Under the pieces are notes generated by a model that saw only the letters and a list, made by a program, of their open reading frames with translations, did not search any database and was not told the DNA's origin. From Chamaea fasciata (lineage: Eukaryota; Chordata; Aves; Passeriformes; Sylviidae): 64,000 bases of DNA. Within the stretch, counting starts at the first letter, position 1. The number at the start of each line of letters is the position of its first letter. Shown here one piece after another: positions 48,201-61,300 of the stretch. The position numbers and the translations under genes are program-made. The stretch is taken from the NCBI GenBank assembly GCA_029207755.1, contig JARCOQ010000003.1:992001-1056000 (forward strand), given 5' to 3'.

Positions 48201-51200
48201 TCTCTGGGCCTGAGGGAGTGGAAGGAGGCACCCCTGATCACAGGGCACAGGGATCCTCTCCTGAAGCCCTCCATGGGTTGTTTGCCTTGCTGGGATTTTG
48301 GCAGGAGACAGTAGGGAGTGGATCCTAAATTCCTTCCTGCCTGTAGCCACGGACTGTTTTGTTAGGGAGCCATGTAGCTCTGTTGTTAAGGACAGACCAC
48401 CCTGGCCTCTGCTGGATTTCTTCTTGAGCACGAGGAGAAAGCTGCTCTCCTAATCTGGAAACCCTATTAACAGCTAAAAGTCTTTTATCTTTTTGTTTTC
48501 CCTTCCTTCTCCTTGCCGCTACTTTAAAAAATCCCCCAAATAACCTTGTTGCTGCTGAACTTTGCTAGAGAGTCAAGGTAAGCCAGTCCAGAAATCTGCT
48601 GTGTGTGTGTGCTCCAAGAAGTGGTGCTGTGTGTTTTGTATCTCCTGCAGTGTCTCCTGTGTTTTGTATCTCTGTGCTCCTTCCCAGAACCTGGGGCTCT
48701 CTGGGGCCCGAGCACAACCTCTGTTTCCCTTCTCCCACTTGTAAATTCTGTGTCTTGCATTTTCAACTTGTGTATCTTTAACGTGTGCTGGGTCCTCTGT
48801 TCTTCGAGTCCTGTGCTTGTCACGTTGCCCATTTGTCCCCAGATGCTGTGTGTGGCTCCCCTGAGCAGGGACAGGGACAGTCACTCCCCCCAGCTGGGGC
48901 TGAAGTGCAGACTTTCAGCATTCTGAAAGGGGTGCATCAGGCAGCCCTTGTCCAAGCTGTAATTAAAGGCAAACATTCTGAAGCGCTATCCAGGGCAGCC
49001 TTGCTCCAGGTGGCACCAGAGGGTTGAACATGCTCGTGCTGCAATTTTTCCTCTCATTGAGCAGCTCCAGAGCTGTCCATGGGAATGCTGATGGATGGAA
49101 AGGTTTGACCTTCAGGCTTCAGCTGCCCCTGTGAGGGCACCCACTCTGGTTTATCCTTTACCCTCATTGAATGCTCTCAGCCCCCCTTTCCTCTTTAGAG
49201 TGGAGAGGAAACCAACTGGGTTGGCATTTGTCTGCATCTGCTCAGTAATATTCGTTAGTTGGAAGTGTCCTAGTTCCTAATCTCTTGCAGCACATCACTT
49301 TCCTGGGTGGCAGGACAGGGGATCTAATTGGATGTCTGCTCAAAGTGGACAGCCCAGAAGAAGGCAGGATGCCTTGTTGTATGCTGGAGCTTCCAGTACA
49401 GGACAGAGGATGTGAAGTGAAGGAAGCAGCTGCCCATCTGCAGACACCTCCATGGAAGGGGCTCCTTGCTTGGTGTTCAGCTCTGCTGAGGGAGCTGGGG
49501 TAACCTCCTGTGCTGGCCTTGGGCTGTCCCTGGCACCAGGACCTGCCTCGTGCTGTGCTTCCCATGGGATCAGCACCTTCTTACCTGGTTTTATTCCTTC
49601 TGCAACCTGGAAGTGTTCCCTGCCAGAGGCCCGTGGGCTTTGTTTCACTGGGAATCCTGCTTGTTGGCCAGCCTGTATGCCCACAAGGGGGTCTGAAGGG
49701 TGTAAGCACAAACCAACCTCTGGGCTCATGCTGAGACCATGATATTTCTTCTGTGTTGGGTTCTACCAGTGGTTATTGAGGTCAGGAGGGTCTCAGGAGG
49801 CCCAGCCCCCTGAGGTGTCTGCAGACCCCCTGGTTTTGTGTGCTTTTGCTTTCAGGGGCAGCTGCTTTGTGCTTTACAGCGTGTAGTGATACACACAGTG
49901 TATCTTGGTCATGGAAATCTGGGGTTACATTTCTCCTTTGGCTCCTCCAAATCCTCTCACGCGTGCCTTTGCTTGGGAAGGCTGTGCTGGGGCTGGGGGA
50001 GCTCTTGGTGCTGCAGGAGCTCTGTGTGTCCCGTGCCCTGAGCAGTGTTTGTTGCAGGTGCTGCACGGGCAGAACGGAGCGCTGCGGAGGGAGCTGCACC
50101 GGCTGCGCCTGCAGCTGCAGGAGAGCAGGGCCGAGCCAGGGCTGCCAGCAGCAGGTAACCTGCAGGAGGGCTCAGTGCCCTCCTCTCAGCCAGAACAAAG
50201 CTCCCTCTGCATCCCGGTGTGCCTGGGAGCGTGGGGAGGCTGCTTGTGCCTGAACTGCTGCTGCCAGTTCTGGGACTGGGAGGGAGGAAGGAGAAGATGG
50301 GTGGTGGGGAGGAGGGAGATGGAGGAGAGGAGGGTTTTCCCCTCCCTCCACAGGTGATGGAACCTGTGAACTAGGCAGCTGTGACAGATTTTCAGTGTTG
50401 AAACAATGCAATAAAGAGGAAGTAGCCCAAATCTGTGGGTTGGAAAATTCAAACTGAGCGTTAGATAAAAGCTTCTGGCTGAGAGGGGTGATGCAGCCCT
50501 GGGACTAGTTGCCACATAGATGGGGAATGTCCATCTTTTGGGGTTGTATGGACTGGATGAAGCTGCAGCCATCAGTCCTGGCTTGTAGGGTTCTCACAGG
50601 GTCCTCTCTGCCGTCACACCCCTCTCCAGGCCTTCTTGTCCCTACTTCTGTGTTTACAGAAATGTCAGTCCCAGTGGAGCAGCTCCAAGAGCAGCTGCAG
50701 GAGCTGAAGGTGCAGCTGGAAACCGAGGTGAGTGGGCTGGGGGGAGATCTCCTGACTGCTTGGTAAGCACAACTGCTACAGTGTGACTGATGAGACATCT
50801 GCTCCAGAGAGTCCAGGCTGGGACCTCGTCACTCCTGTGGGTGATTTTTTCCTGATTTCATGTGCTTCTCCAGCCTGTCTTAGCTGCTGGGAGGGTTTGG
50901 AGCCTTTGCCTCACTGGCTGCCAAAGGCTCTATGGAAATCACTTGTCACCTGGTGAAATGTTTGTGTGGGTCTTGTGAGAAACCAGAGATCACTCCGTGA
51001 ACTTTGAGAGGGAGAGGAAGGACAGCGAGGAAAGCTTCAAGGCTGAGATGTGCAAGATGGAAAGACCAGAAAAGACATCTTGAAGAAACAGTTGCAAAGT
51101 ACGGGGCTATAATTAATAGCCTGAGAGAGCAAAATCCCTGTTTGAGGGCTGAGATATGGGGTAGGTGAGGGAGAAAGGAAATGACTTGGATGAGGTCTGA

Positions 51201-54200
51201 GGTAGACCAGGAAAACAAACTCAAATAACAAGAACACGAGGCATTTAAACTATTTTATCTCTGGTGAATGGCAGATGGACTGACTGCTGTGGGGAGCTTT
51301 CAGAGCTGCTAGAAAAGGAGTGATGGGTGTGAGTCTTTGAGAAGTGCAAAAGGTGTGGGAACGTTCTGTGAAGTTTAACAAACTGCCTTGACTTTGCCAC
51401 ATAAAAACCCCTTTGTGTTGCATCTCCAGCAGTAGTACATTCAGAGGCTGGCTGAGCTTTTCAAGCTGTGATACCAAACCCAGAGCAGCAAAATGGTTTT
51501 TATCTTTAGGAAAGATGCAGAGGTTGAGCACGGAGTGTCCTGGAGTGAATGGCAGCATGAGGACAGCTGTAAGGCTTTATTGCAGCAACATTGGTGTGAG
51601 AGGAGGTGATTTCCCAACAAGAAAGGCTCCAAGGTGAGGCCTTCAAGAGCAGGGCACCCATGAGAGGCAGCAGTGGAAGCAGATAAAAAAAGGCCAAGTC
51701 TTCTGGGAGACCAGGAGTACCAACGGAAGTGGAAGGATGATGAGGCCACCTTGGATTTGGGGTCACAGCTGTTGTGTCCAGCACTGTAAAATCACAAAAG
51801 CTGATTTCTTTGTCCTTATTCCCCTTTCCTTCCCTTCCCTTGAAGACCTGCTCCTTCTCTACTATTATTTCTTAATTGTCCCCACATGTTTTGCCTGAGT
51901 TATGGGAATTTTTTTTTTTTTTCAGTTTTTTTGAGTCGTTGCTGTCATTGGAAACCAAATTGGAAAAGATCAGGGAGCCAGCACAAGAATGCCAGAGTAA
52001 AGGGGGCTTGTGCATGGTTTTCTCACTCTGCTGTTTCTCCCTGCACAGGAGACCTGTGGGAGTGAGTTGGGTAGAGGGAAGGTGAAGGAGCTGGCTGAAA
52101 TAGCAGAGTTTACCAGCATTGGTAAGAAGGCATTAACACCAACTGCTAGGCTCTTGGCTGAGGGATTTAGAAGGACAAAAATCTGCCCGTGTTCTTAGAG
52201 GAGAGCAAAAGTGTTTGTCTCAAGCATTCAAACCCAGTCTTGCTTTGAAGAACCAGCTTCATCTTATAACTTGTAAAGCAGTGAAAACTTGTGTGACAGA
52301 AGTCTTACAGAAGGGGAAAGTCTTTAATGACTTCCACTCTTTCTCCCTGAGATTCCTCTCACTCCCAGTCTCAAACCCACACGGCTCAGTCAGTCTTTGT
52401 TGCCTGTGTTCCCACCCCAAGCCTCTTGTGCATGATTTGTTGGGGTTTTTTTTGTTGTTTTTTTTTTTTTTTTTCTCAACCTTTTCCAGAGTGAGAAGGG
52501 CAAGGAAGAGCTTGATGTGCAGAGGCATCAGCTGTGCACTGAACCCCCTGAGCTCAAAGCTGGGCACAGTGCTGGCCCTGGCAGTGCCCAGCTGCAGGGC
52601 CAGAGGCTTCTGGAGGCCGAGTGGCCACGAGGAGCAGAGATTGCTGCAAGGCTGGAGCAGCACCAGAGGCATGCGGCGTGTTGGCTGGAGATGGAGCTGC
52701 TCCAACAGCAGCTGCAGGCCTCTCAGGAGAAGGTAAGTGTCCTCCATTTGGTAGCAGGCTGCTCAGCAACTCCTGCTCCTCACTGCTCAGCAAGGGGAGC
52801 AGAGGGTCTGTGTGTCTCCTGTAGCTCTCAATCCCGCACTCTGCAGGCTGCCCAGTGAGCAGCACTGCCATGGCCCTGCAGCTCTGGGGCTGAGGGCTCT
52901 CCTCTCCCCCAGAACACAGCCTGGGCTGTCCCCTTGTCAGCTCGGAGCTGTGACCAGCTGTCTCCACCTTTCTGTGTTGCAGCTTTTGGAGGCCAAAGCA
53001 AGCCTGAGGCTGGCCCAGGCCCAGCACGCCCTGCAGCTGCAGCAGGCCAAGGCCCAGATGAACAGCATGGTGCCAAAGCAGCAGTTTGAGCAGCTGAAAG
53101 ACTCCTTGAGAGAGGAGCAGTGCAAGACCCAGCAGCTCCAGGAAAGGCTCCAGCAGCAGGCTGAGCAAACCTGCAGGCAGCTGCTCAGGACCCAGGTGAG
53201 CAGGGAATTGCAGGGGCTCACTCAAGGGTACTGTGAAGGGAACTCTGCTGGCCTGGAAGGCAGCTGTGACTGAAGCCACCAGAGGTTTGGGTGGAAGATG
53301 CTAGGTATAAAGAACCCCCATGGAAAATGCCTTCAAATTCTCCTGATTACCTTCAAATTCAGCTACATCTTTAATGATTCATGAATCCTCCAGTGACTGC
53401 CCTGCACTCAGACAGGTGGGGTTATCTCTAGGGCACTGAGCAACCAGGCGCTGGGTTTTTGTGAGTTTGTCTTCTGGGCAAAGACAGGGCAAATTAAAAC
53501 CTAAGGAATTATCATGAGCAGGCACAAGGACTGCATCCAAGGAGACTTTGAGTTTTCCCCAGGACATGGCTGGGAGAGGGGAGGCCAATGGCTTATTTTT
53601 ATAGGAAACATTGCTGGAAATTCTGTGCCGTGTCTTAAAGCTGGTTGGGTGCAGACCTGGGGAAGGTTTTAGTGCTCTGGACATCTGTCCCACTGCTCTG
53701 CCTCAAGGGGTGTGAGGGTCCATGAACAGCCCCTGGGGAAAGGGACAGCACAGGGTTGCCAGAGGCCAGGACAGTGCTGGGACAACCCCAAGAGTGGCTT
53801 TCTTGCCCACTGCAGGAGGAACACGAGCAGCTGCTGCAGGCAGCTGTGGAGCAGGCAGAGGGGCTGGAGCAGAGCCTGAGGAATGCTGAAGCTGTGCTGG
53901 CAGAGAGGGCAGCTCAGCTCAGAGATGCCCAGGTGAGTGCAGGAGGGGCTGGTGCTGTGTGTCCCTGCCCATCTGGGATGCTGGACCTGAAGCCTCCTGT
54001 CCCTGCTCTAGGCTCAGCTCTCCAGGAACAAACTGTTGATGGAAGAGCTCCGTGGGGAGAACAGGAGGTTTGCCATGGCCCTGCAGGCTGCTGAGCTGAA
54101 GCAGAAGAGCATGGAGGACAAGAACCAGCTGCTGGAGGAACAAGCCTCAGCTCTGAAGCAGCTTATTGGCAAAATCACACCAGCATCTCTGAGTGGGTGA
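45076..54200 (+). CDS. NINL: NINL-like centrosomal coiled-coil gene, N-terminally truncated
   Basis: Open, phase-compatible exons: 45076-45204, 45855-45992, 46147-46285, 47372-47482, 48068-48157, 50058-50154, 50660-50727, 52490-52732, 52983-53195, 53816-53932, 54012-54200. Joined they give about 510 codons of Gln/Glu/Leu-rich coiled coil ending IGKITPASLSG. Landmarks aligning to human NINL include QIARERDKARLSLEKAE, MAEKLSASEEMVLELQKEL, FAEIVQEYERQC, the EEHEQLL region and the C-terminal LIGKITPAS (human SRIAPAALSV-like). The tail-to-tail pairing with GINS1 matches human 20p11. Known NINL anchors microtubules at the centrosome and interacts with gamma-tubulin and dynein/dynactin. Human NINL is about 1380 residues with EF hands. 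Here the N-terminus and most of the middle are missing or decayed, so this is either a short protein or a pseudogene in the making. Orthology is firm, coding status is not. Confidence 0.72.
45236..45786 (-). mobile_element. LTR-like repeat, minus-oriented copy in NINL intron
   Basis: This is the reverse complement of the element at 30789-31329, and both copies share the same start-to-end order of landmarks. It fills nearly all of the 650-base intron between the exons ending at 45204 and starting at 45855. On the minus strand it begins about TGTTGCTTTTAATC and ends about CCCCCA. It has an AT-rich tatatatata tract (45422-45434) absent from the other copy. No retroviral coding sequence lies beside it, so it is best viewed as a solo LTR. 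Class assignment is inferred. Confidence 0.7.
45855..48157 (+). CDS. NINL: NINL-like exons of the conserved coiled coil
   Basis: Four exons, 45855-45992, 46147-46285, 47372-47482 and 48068-48157, join without phase conflict. They encode QVRQIARERDKARLSLEKAE, FQAEIEAKELLLRQAVSHQ, EGKEAK-like heptads, MAEKLSASEEMVLELQKEL and FLEQSQRFAEIVQEYERQC. This is the best-conserved part of the locus against human NINL. Heptad hydrophobic spacing is evident throughout. No stops or indels are present, in contrast to the segments on either side. Confidence 0.75.
50058..50727 (+). CDS. NINL: NINL-like exons before the missing middle region
   Basis: Exon 50058-50154 (VLHGQNGALRRELHRLRLQL, ending in a split Glu codon) and exon 50660-50727 (EMSVPVEQLQEQLQELKVQL, ending at phase 0 before gtgagt). 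The second aligns with human NINL around the sequence preceding QLETKV. The latter exon's phase-0 end matches the phase-0 start of the exon at 52490, so direct splicing between them would keep the frame open. Confidence 0.65.
50985..51150 (+). pseudogene. NINL: Decayed NINL exon remnant
   Basis: Short blocks align with human NINL in different frames. EIT followed by a TGA (50998-51000) comes first, then NFERERKDSEESFKAEM from about 51000, and then after a one-base shift near 51070 QKRHLEETVAKYGAIINSLREQ. The human order is the same (EREIAAL, NFEKERKDME, GQKADLEELHEKS). Collinear homology broken by a stop and at least two frame changes indicates a disabled exon. A set of sequencing errors is unlikely but not excluded. 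Confidence 0.6.
51151..52130 (+). pseudogene. NINL: Probable remnants of the large NINL middle region
   Basis: Following the disabled exon are further charged coiled-coil-like peptide pieces in changing frames: SEVDQENKLK near 51195, ETKLEKIREPAQECQ near 51950, and KVKELAEIAEF near 52080. They are interrupted by stops, and splice sites are poor. Human NINL has several hundred residues here, including one very large exon. The position and composition suggest eroded exons, but alignment is weak and some pieces may be chance. Confidence 0.35.
52490..54200 (+). CDS. NINL: NINL-like C-terminal coiled-coil exons
   Basis: Exons 52490-52732, 52983-53195, 53816-53932 and 54012-54200 are all phase 0 and fully open, 243, 213, 117 and 189 bases long. 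They encode Gln/Leu-rich coiled coil: ELLQQQLQASQEK, LRLAQAQHALQLQQAKAQM, EEHEQLLQAAVEQAEGLEQS, ENRRFAMALQAAELKQKSM and the terminal ALKQLIGKITPASLSG. The EEH-heptads and ITPAS end correspond to the human NINL C-terminus. The stop TGA is at 54198-54200. The exon at 52490 has weaker similarity than the other three. Confidence 0.78.
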
Positions 54201-55375
54201 TGGGACACGTGCAGTGGCTGGGTTGGGAAATCAGCCTTGTCCTCTCTGGTCTTGCCAGGATTTTCCTGCGCAGACAACAGCAAATGGGGAGCCTAGAGTC
54301 CTTTGAGGAAACTGGTCCTGTAGGCAGCTGGATTTCCCACTGAGAGCAGCAGCCTTGGTGCCTTTCCCAGGGGCAGTGTGCTGTTCTGTCATGTCCCAGG
54401 GCAGCCATCTCACAGGGTTGTGTCTGGTGGTGCTGCAGGTGCTCCCTCTCTGCAGAAGGGTGATGTTGGAGCCACACTTCCATCTCAAAAGCCAGGGCAG
54501 AAGGGCCTGCAGGTCCCTGTGCCTGGCTCGCTCCCAGCAGGAAAGCTGAGTTGTGGCATTGAAACTGTAATTTTGTAATGTAATTTCTACATTTTGTTTG
54601 TAATGTTACAGCACCTCCTCCTATCCCCAGTCTGCTCTGTATTTCAGTAACCCTCCCCAACTGCTGCTGAACATTTATTCCCAACAACTCCTGCTAAAGC
54701 CTGAGCCTAGGATCCAAAACCAACCAGATCGTTGCCTGTGCAGTGAGCAGGGCAGAGCAATGCTGTCATGCCCCAGGCATTTATCCTGTTTTCCTACATT
54801 CTTCCCCAGCTATTTGCTTTTTCAGCTCCAGTCTGAGACAGGGGCTAAGCAAACCTGCAGTCTTACCTAGGGCTAATGTTTCTGCAAGTGTTTTCCCAGA
54901 CACAGCAGCTCCATTAGGAAAACCAGACAGGGAGAGCAGCTCTTCAGCCTTGTGGTGGTTTTGTGCTAACCAGATCCCTTAAAACCCTCTGCTCCCTTTC
55001 CCAGCCCTACTCCAAACAGCCTGTGGGCCCTGCCAGAGCAGTGCCCTGGGATAAGAGATTCTGTAGAGGAACAGAGGCACAGACCAAGCACACTGAGAAA
55101 AACCCAGGCCCATGACCCAGACTGCAATGATCATTCACATAGCACCTCAAGAAACAACATTTCTGGGTCTCTGATGGGGACAAGGCCTCATGCCTGATCC
55201 TGGGAAGAACCTTGTGCAGCCTTACCTGGCACTTGGAGGAGCAGTTCCACTGAGATACTTCAATAACCATCACACTGCAGGGACAGCATGGGTTTGGCTG
55301 CAGAGCCAGATCACAGTGCTGAGTGAACACCACATTTAATCTTAAACACCCAAGAGACTGAGGCTGAAGGAGTTC
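54201..55375. other. NINL 3' flank and gap to GINS1 3' end
   Basis: Convergent interval. No canonical AATAAA appears within 500 bases downstream of the NINL stop on the plus strand. A TGTAATTTTGTAATG-rich patch at 54568-54610 is the most UTR-like portion. No repeat or gene was recognised on either strand. Confidence 0.5.
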
Positions 55376-55381
55376 TTTATT
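55376..55381 (-). terminator. GINS1: GINS1 polyadenylation signal
   Basis: Plus-strand tttatt is AATAAA on the minus strand, about 325 bases downstream of the GINS1 stop codon. It is the first canonical hexamer after the stop on that strand, which sets the likely mRNA end near 55355-55370. Confidence 0.7.
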
Positions 55382-55702
55382 TTGCAACCACGGAGTTTTC
55401 CTGGCTTCTAGAGCCCAGGCAGTTGGTGTCTCACTCCCACACGCACAGTGTGAACAAAGAACTGCTCCAAACAAAACTGCATTCACAAACCCTGGTTGTA
55501 GCTGTGCCCTCCTGCTATCCTGTATCCCCAGGATTGCTGTGTCACCAGCATGCTCATGAAGGGCTGTGCTTTTAAGGCATCGAAGGCTGTTAGGAGGAGT
55601 GGCAGGATGTCACTGCAGAAATACTGAGGTGTCTGGAGTCCTGCACAGCCCAGAGCTCAGGCCACCAAGCAAGAGCTGTCCCTCCTGTCCCTCCCTGCAC
55701 TC

Positions 55703-57472
<1,770 letters not shown>

Positions 57473-57600
57473 CGCGCCCGGCCGCGCGCGGGAAACCCGC
57501 TCGCGCCCCAGCCAATGGCCGCAGGGGCGGGGCCGGCCGCAGCCAATGGGGAACGAAGGGCGTGGTTAGGAGCGGGGCCACACCCACGCGGGTCACGCCC
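57473..57600 (-). promoter_or_regulatory. GINS1: GINS1 promoter: E2F-type site and two CCAAT boxes
   Basis: Immediately upstream of the ATG, gcgggaaa (57488-57495) matches the E2F consensus read as TTTCCCGC on the coding strand. Two identical agccaatgg motifs at 57510-57518 and 57541-57549 place CCAAT boxes (57512-57516, 57543-57547) 31 bases apart, a spacing common in NF-Y promoters. E2F plus NF-Y is the standard pattern for S-phase genes, consistent with the replication role. The start codon lies in ATGGCGGCGG, resembling a YY1 core. Binding is inferred. Confidence 0.7.
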
Positions 57601-57639
57601 CCTCCGCCGTTACCTGCGCTGAGTTGCGCCGGTCTCGAC

Positions 57640-57712
57640 GGGCCGTGGGTGACATCACCGGGGGTGACACCGCCGTGGGCGACACCGCCGCCGCTTTGGT
57701 GACGCTCTTGGG
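57640..57712. repeat. Short tandem repeat of ggtgacacc-type units
   Basis: The units gtgggtgacatcaccg, ggggtgacaccgccg and tgggcgacaccgccg follow each other, with a last partial copy tttggtgacgc. The repeat is imperfect, with a unit near 17 bases. It lies upstream of GINS1 and outside any exon. Confidence 0.7.
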
Positions 57713-58440
57713 GTCACGCTGAGAGCCCCCGAGGGGCTGAAGCGAAAATTATTATTTCTACTGCACCTAGCAAGGCTGTTTCCCTGGGTGCTTCGCGGGC
57801 TGCCGCACCGCGCTGCCTCCTCCCCATGCCGCCCCAGCCCCTCCCAGGGCATTTTTCCCTTCTGACAACCTGCAAACCCCAAGCGTGCCAAAAGCGAAGG
57901 AAGAAAAAGACAAAAATAAAGATGGGCCCGTTTGTGGATGGGAATTTTTTTAGCACTCGAAGCCCTGGGCAGAGATTCAATAACCCAGGACCACGGCTTG
58001 TTCTGCTCCAGGATTTTTATGGGGCACCCGCAGAGCCGAGCAGGGACCGTGCCTGACTCTGCCCAGGGTGTTTTAATGACCCCACTGTTTTAATTGGGGT
58101 TTTTGGAAACGCCCAGAAGCTCTCCAGTGGTCTGCCAGCTGCAGATGGGCTTCTGGGGGTCTGTTCCCCAAAATGAGCCGCGGTGCCGCTGCCAGATGCG
58201 TGTGTGGAGACCCCCGGCCCTCCCTCCCTGTGCAGTGGCCGGTCCCCGGAGCTCTGTCACTGCGGGGGATTTGTCACGTCCGGCTCGTCATTAATGCCCG
58301 CGGTGACAATGGACATCCGAGCCAGCCCAGATAATGGCGATAAACAGCCGTCCCCAATGCCAATCCCCGCTGAAAATTGCTTGTTTGCCTCTTGCCGAGG
58401 GACGGGAATGTGGCTGAGCCTTGATTGAAAATTTCCGGGG
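57713..58440. other. GINS1 upstream flank, no gene recognised
   Basis: GC-moderate unique-looking DNA. In human, ABHD12 lies head-to-head with GINS1 (from memory), but I see no ABHD12 first exon here in any frame on the plus strand. The open frames up to 88 residues lack homology and splice support. Confidence 0.5.
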
Positions 58441-61300
58441 GAAACTGCCTTGTCTTAGGGCTCTGCCAGATTAAAAAAGGCCTCGTGTGTAAAAATAGAC
58501 CAAGTGAATGAAGAATTTACAAACATCTATATTTTGTGTTAGGAATTGTGTTAAAATTAGGAAAACAGCTGAAGACACTGATTTATACAACTGTGACTAT
58601 TTCAGGCAATGAAGGTTTACATATCACAGTTTAACAAGATAAAAGATCTCCCACAAAATACATAGATGACAGACAGCTCATCTGAATTCGACATAACACA
58701 GCATCAAGTACACATGTAATGTGATGAACAGTGCCAGGTCATTCCCCAGTTAGGTAACATACAACCTCTTGAATAAGGCAATTCAAATATAACTCTTTAA
58801 TTCAAATCACAACATACCCAGGCAGCATGCAGGGAAAAGTCATTTATTTTGTATATTGAAATGACACAACTTGCAACATGTTTCCATTTTATGTAGTTAG
58901 AGCAACAGGATATAAACCATTCAAATAATATATATATTTATATTTATATATATCTCAAGTCAACAGTTGTCTTTACTGGAATAAAGATTATCTGTTTCTT
59001 TTTTTTTTTTCTCTTTTTTTTTGGTAAAAATAAAACTATTTGAATTCACTAATTAACAAAATGCACAGTGATCAGAAACCCAATTCTTCTCACCATTGTC
59101 TTCCCTGGCTCGCCTGCGTTTCCCTGCGATGCAGCGGCTGCTCAGCCCCGGATTCGGAGAGCCCAGGGGAATAAAGATTCCCTGGCAGTGGCTCCCGGGG
59201 CTGCAGTGTGCCACCCACGGACAGCACTTCTCCCATCACACCCACCACACCCTATGGCTTGGAAACCGCTTTTCCCACCCCCTGTTCCCACCAGAACACT
59301 TCACACACGTGCCTGACCTTGGGGGACTCAAAACTTGTGGAAACACATTCACTGGAACAGGGCTTTTATTTCTTTTATTATTGTTTTTTTTTTTTTTTCA
59401 CCAATTAATTCCTCCAAACCTTTATGACCAAGACATCTCAGAAACTGTGAATCTGCTCACAAGGGGGAAAAAAAAAAAAGCCAAAAATCTCTTTGAAGTG
59501 GTGGAGCCTAACAGGCGTGGCTGAGGGTTTACTTCCACCGCAGCAGACCTGGGGATCACAGAAGATAATGAAGGCTTTTCCCTAGCATCGAAAAGTTCTT
59601 TCAAAAGGGACAAATGAAGAACGGAAAGATTTTTCTCTGCGATAAAAATAATAATAATAAAAAAATTAGTGATTTCTAAAAGACTAATCTAGGCAGCTTC
59701 TCCATGGTGAAAGGCTGTGCTTCCCCCTGGTTTAACTGGATCCCTGCGGGGATGGATCCTCTTGCTCCGTTATTGTCTTGTCCCCTGGCGGCTGGGTGTC
59801 CCCAGGGAGGAAAGGGACAGGTCTGGATGCCAGCAGGATTCCCTGTGCCTTCAGGGCTGCTGGCAGGGAACTGGACAAAGCTCTGGGCGAGGGTTCCCCA
59901 TGTGCCACAGGGCCTGTTAATAATAAATAAACCATGCCCATAAAGAATGAAGAGGCTAAGATCGGATACAAGGGAATCCAAACGCCCCAGGCCTGGGGAT
60001 GGGATTCTCAGGAGATTTCTCTCCTTTGGGTAAAGCTACACAGCAGCAGCAGCAGCCAAACCTTCCTGCTGGACGGCTGTCCCATCTGTCAGCCAGAGGA
60101 GCTACGGGAGAAACAGGATTTTCAGAGTGATTGTTGCTGGATCCTGCTTATCACCTTGGCAAAGTTGTCTCGTGACTCCCTACTACTCTAGTTAAAAAAA
60201 ATCATTGGAGTATTTCTTTGCCCTTAAAGATATGAAAAAAAAAAGTCTTCAAAAGCTACAGGGAGAAATGTCCTTTCACAATGACATTCAGAGCAAGAAG
60301 AGAGAAACGACATCTCACAGATCATTAGAGAGCTATCTTTGGCAGAATATTTCAAATAAATTATTATTATCTTTTTTACAAATATTTTCTGCAGTCATAT
60401 ATTTATTTCCAATAGTTCACTTCTCAGCTATAGGGTTCACTACTCTCTATGGATAGGAAAAACACCACAAATATAAAAATATATGAGCTCAGCACAACTT
60501 TTAGGCTACCACGACCGTGTCCAGTAATTTCAAAAAGTTGTAGATCGATAACCACGGCAAATATGAAAACAGGTTGTTTTTTTTTTGTTGTTGTTTTGTT
60601 TTGTTTTGTTTTTTTCTAACAGCGTGTGTCGGGCTAGAAGGTCACAGCTCGTGGCTGCTGTCACACACACCAGGGAGGAGGAGGAGGAGGAGGAGGAGGA
60701 GGAAAAGGGATGGGCGCGGGAAGGAGCTGGAGGAGCGGGATGCTCGGAGCCAGTCCCGGCCGCCTTCCCGCGGGGAATCGTCTCTCCCGGACCCCTAAGG
60801 CTTGGAGATGTGGCGCTGGGGAGCAGGAGGGGACACCGGGCGCGCTGTGCCGTGCCCCCGGGGGGAGAGCGAGCTCAGGCGCGGCCGCTCTGGCTCCCAA
60901 AGCCGCCCCCTTTTCACCTCCGTGCGGGGAAAAGCACCGGGGGAGCCGCACCGTGCCCAGTCCTGCCCCAGCACGGTGACACTGCCGGCACCCCCCGAGC
61001 CCCCCAAGGAGGGTCCCGACCTCCCCCTGCAGCACCGAGCCCACCGAACGTTCACATTTACATATTTTTCCGCTTTGTTTATACAGCATGTACAGAATAT
61101 ACAGCGTGGGGCAGTCATTTCCCAGCGGGCTGGGAGCGTCTCCCAGGATGACCTCTTTTATCAACAAATATATATATATAAATCGACAGTAATAAAAGAG
61201 TCGTACCAACAAATAGTATGGCTTTTCAAATAGTGTAGCTGCATTGTGCCATTGGATCTGTGAGGAGCTGTGACAGGGACAGAGAGGCTTGGGGGGGGGC
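58441..61300 (-). other. AT-rich, UTR-like tract; possible 3' UTR of a minus-strand gene beyond the window
   Basis: This 2.9 kb stretch is mostly AT-rich and repeat-poor compared with its surroundings. On the minus strand it shows AATAAA-type hexamers (plus-strand tttatt near 58843, 59362-59372 and 60391), long T/A runs and ATATTTATA-type AU-rich elements (58926-58955). No open coding frame is recognisable. Such features fit a long 3' UTR read leftward, whose coding exons would lie right of 64000. An insertion-free intergenic block is equally possible. Confidence 0.3.
60674..60703. repeat. GGA microsatellite
   Basis: About nine consecutive GGA triplets (agg-agg-agg phase), followed by aaaaggg. 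On the minus strand this is (TCC)n, which produces the proline/leucine-like runs of an otherwise meaningless long frame. Confidence 0.9.

Noticed and set aside
52554..53279. 241-residue minus-strand open frame
   Set aside because: It is the exact antisense of the open NINL C-terminal exons. CTG/CAG-rich coiled-coil coding DNA gives Leu-rich antisense frames.
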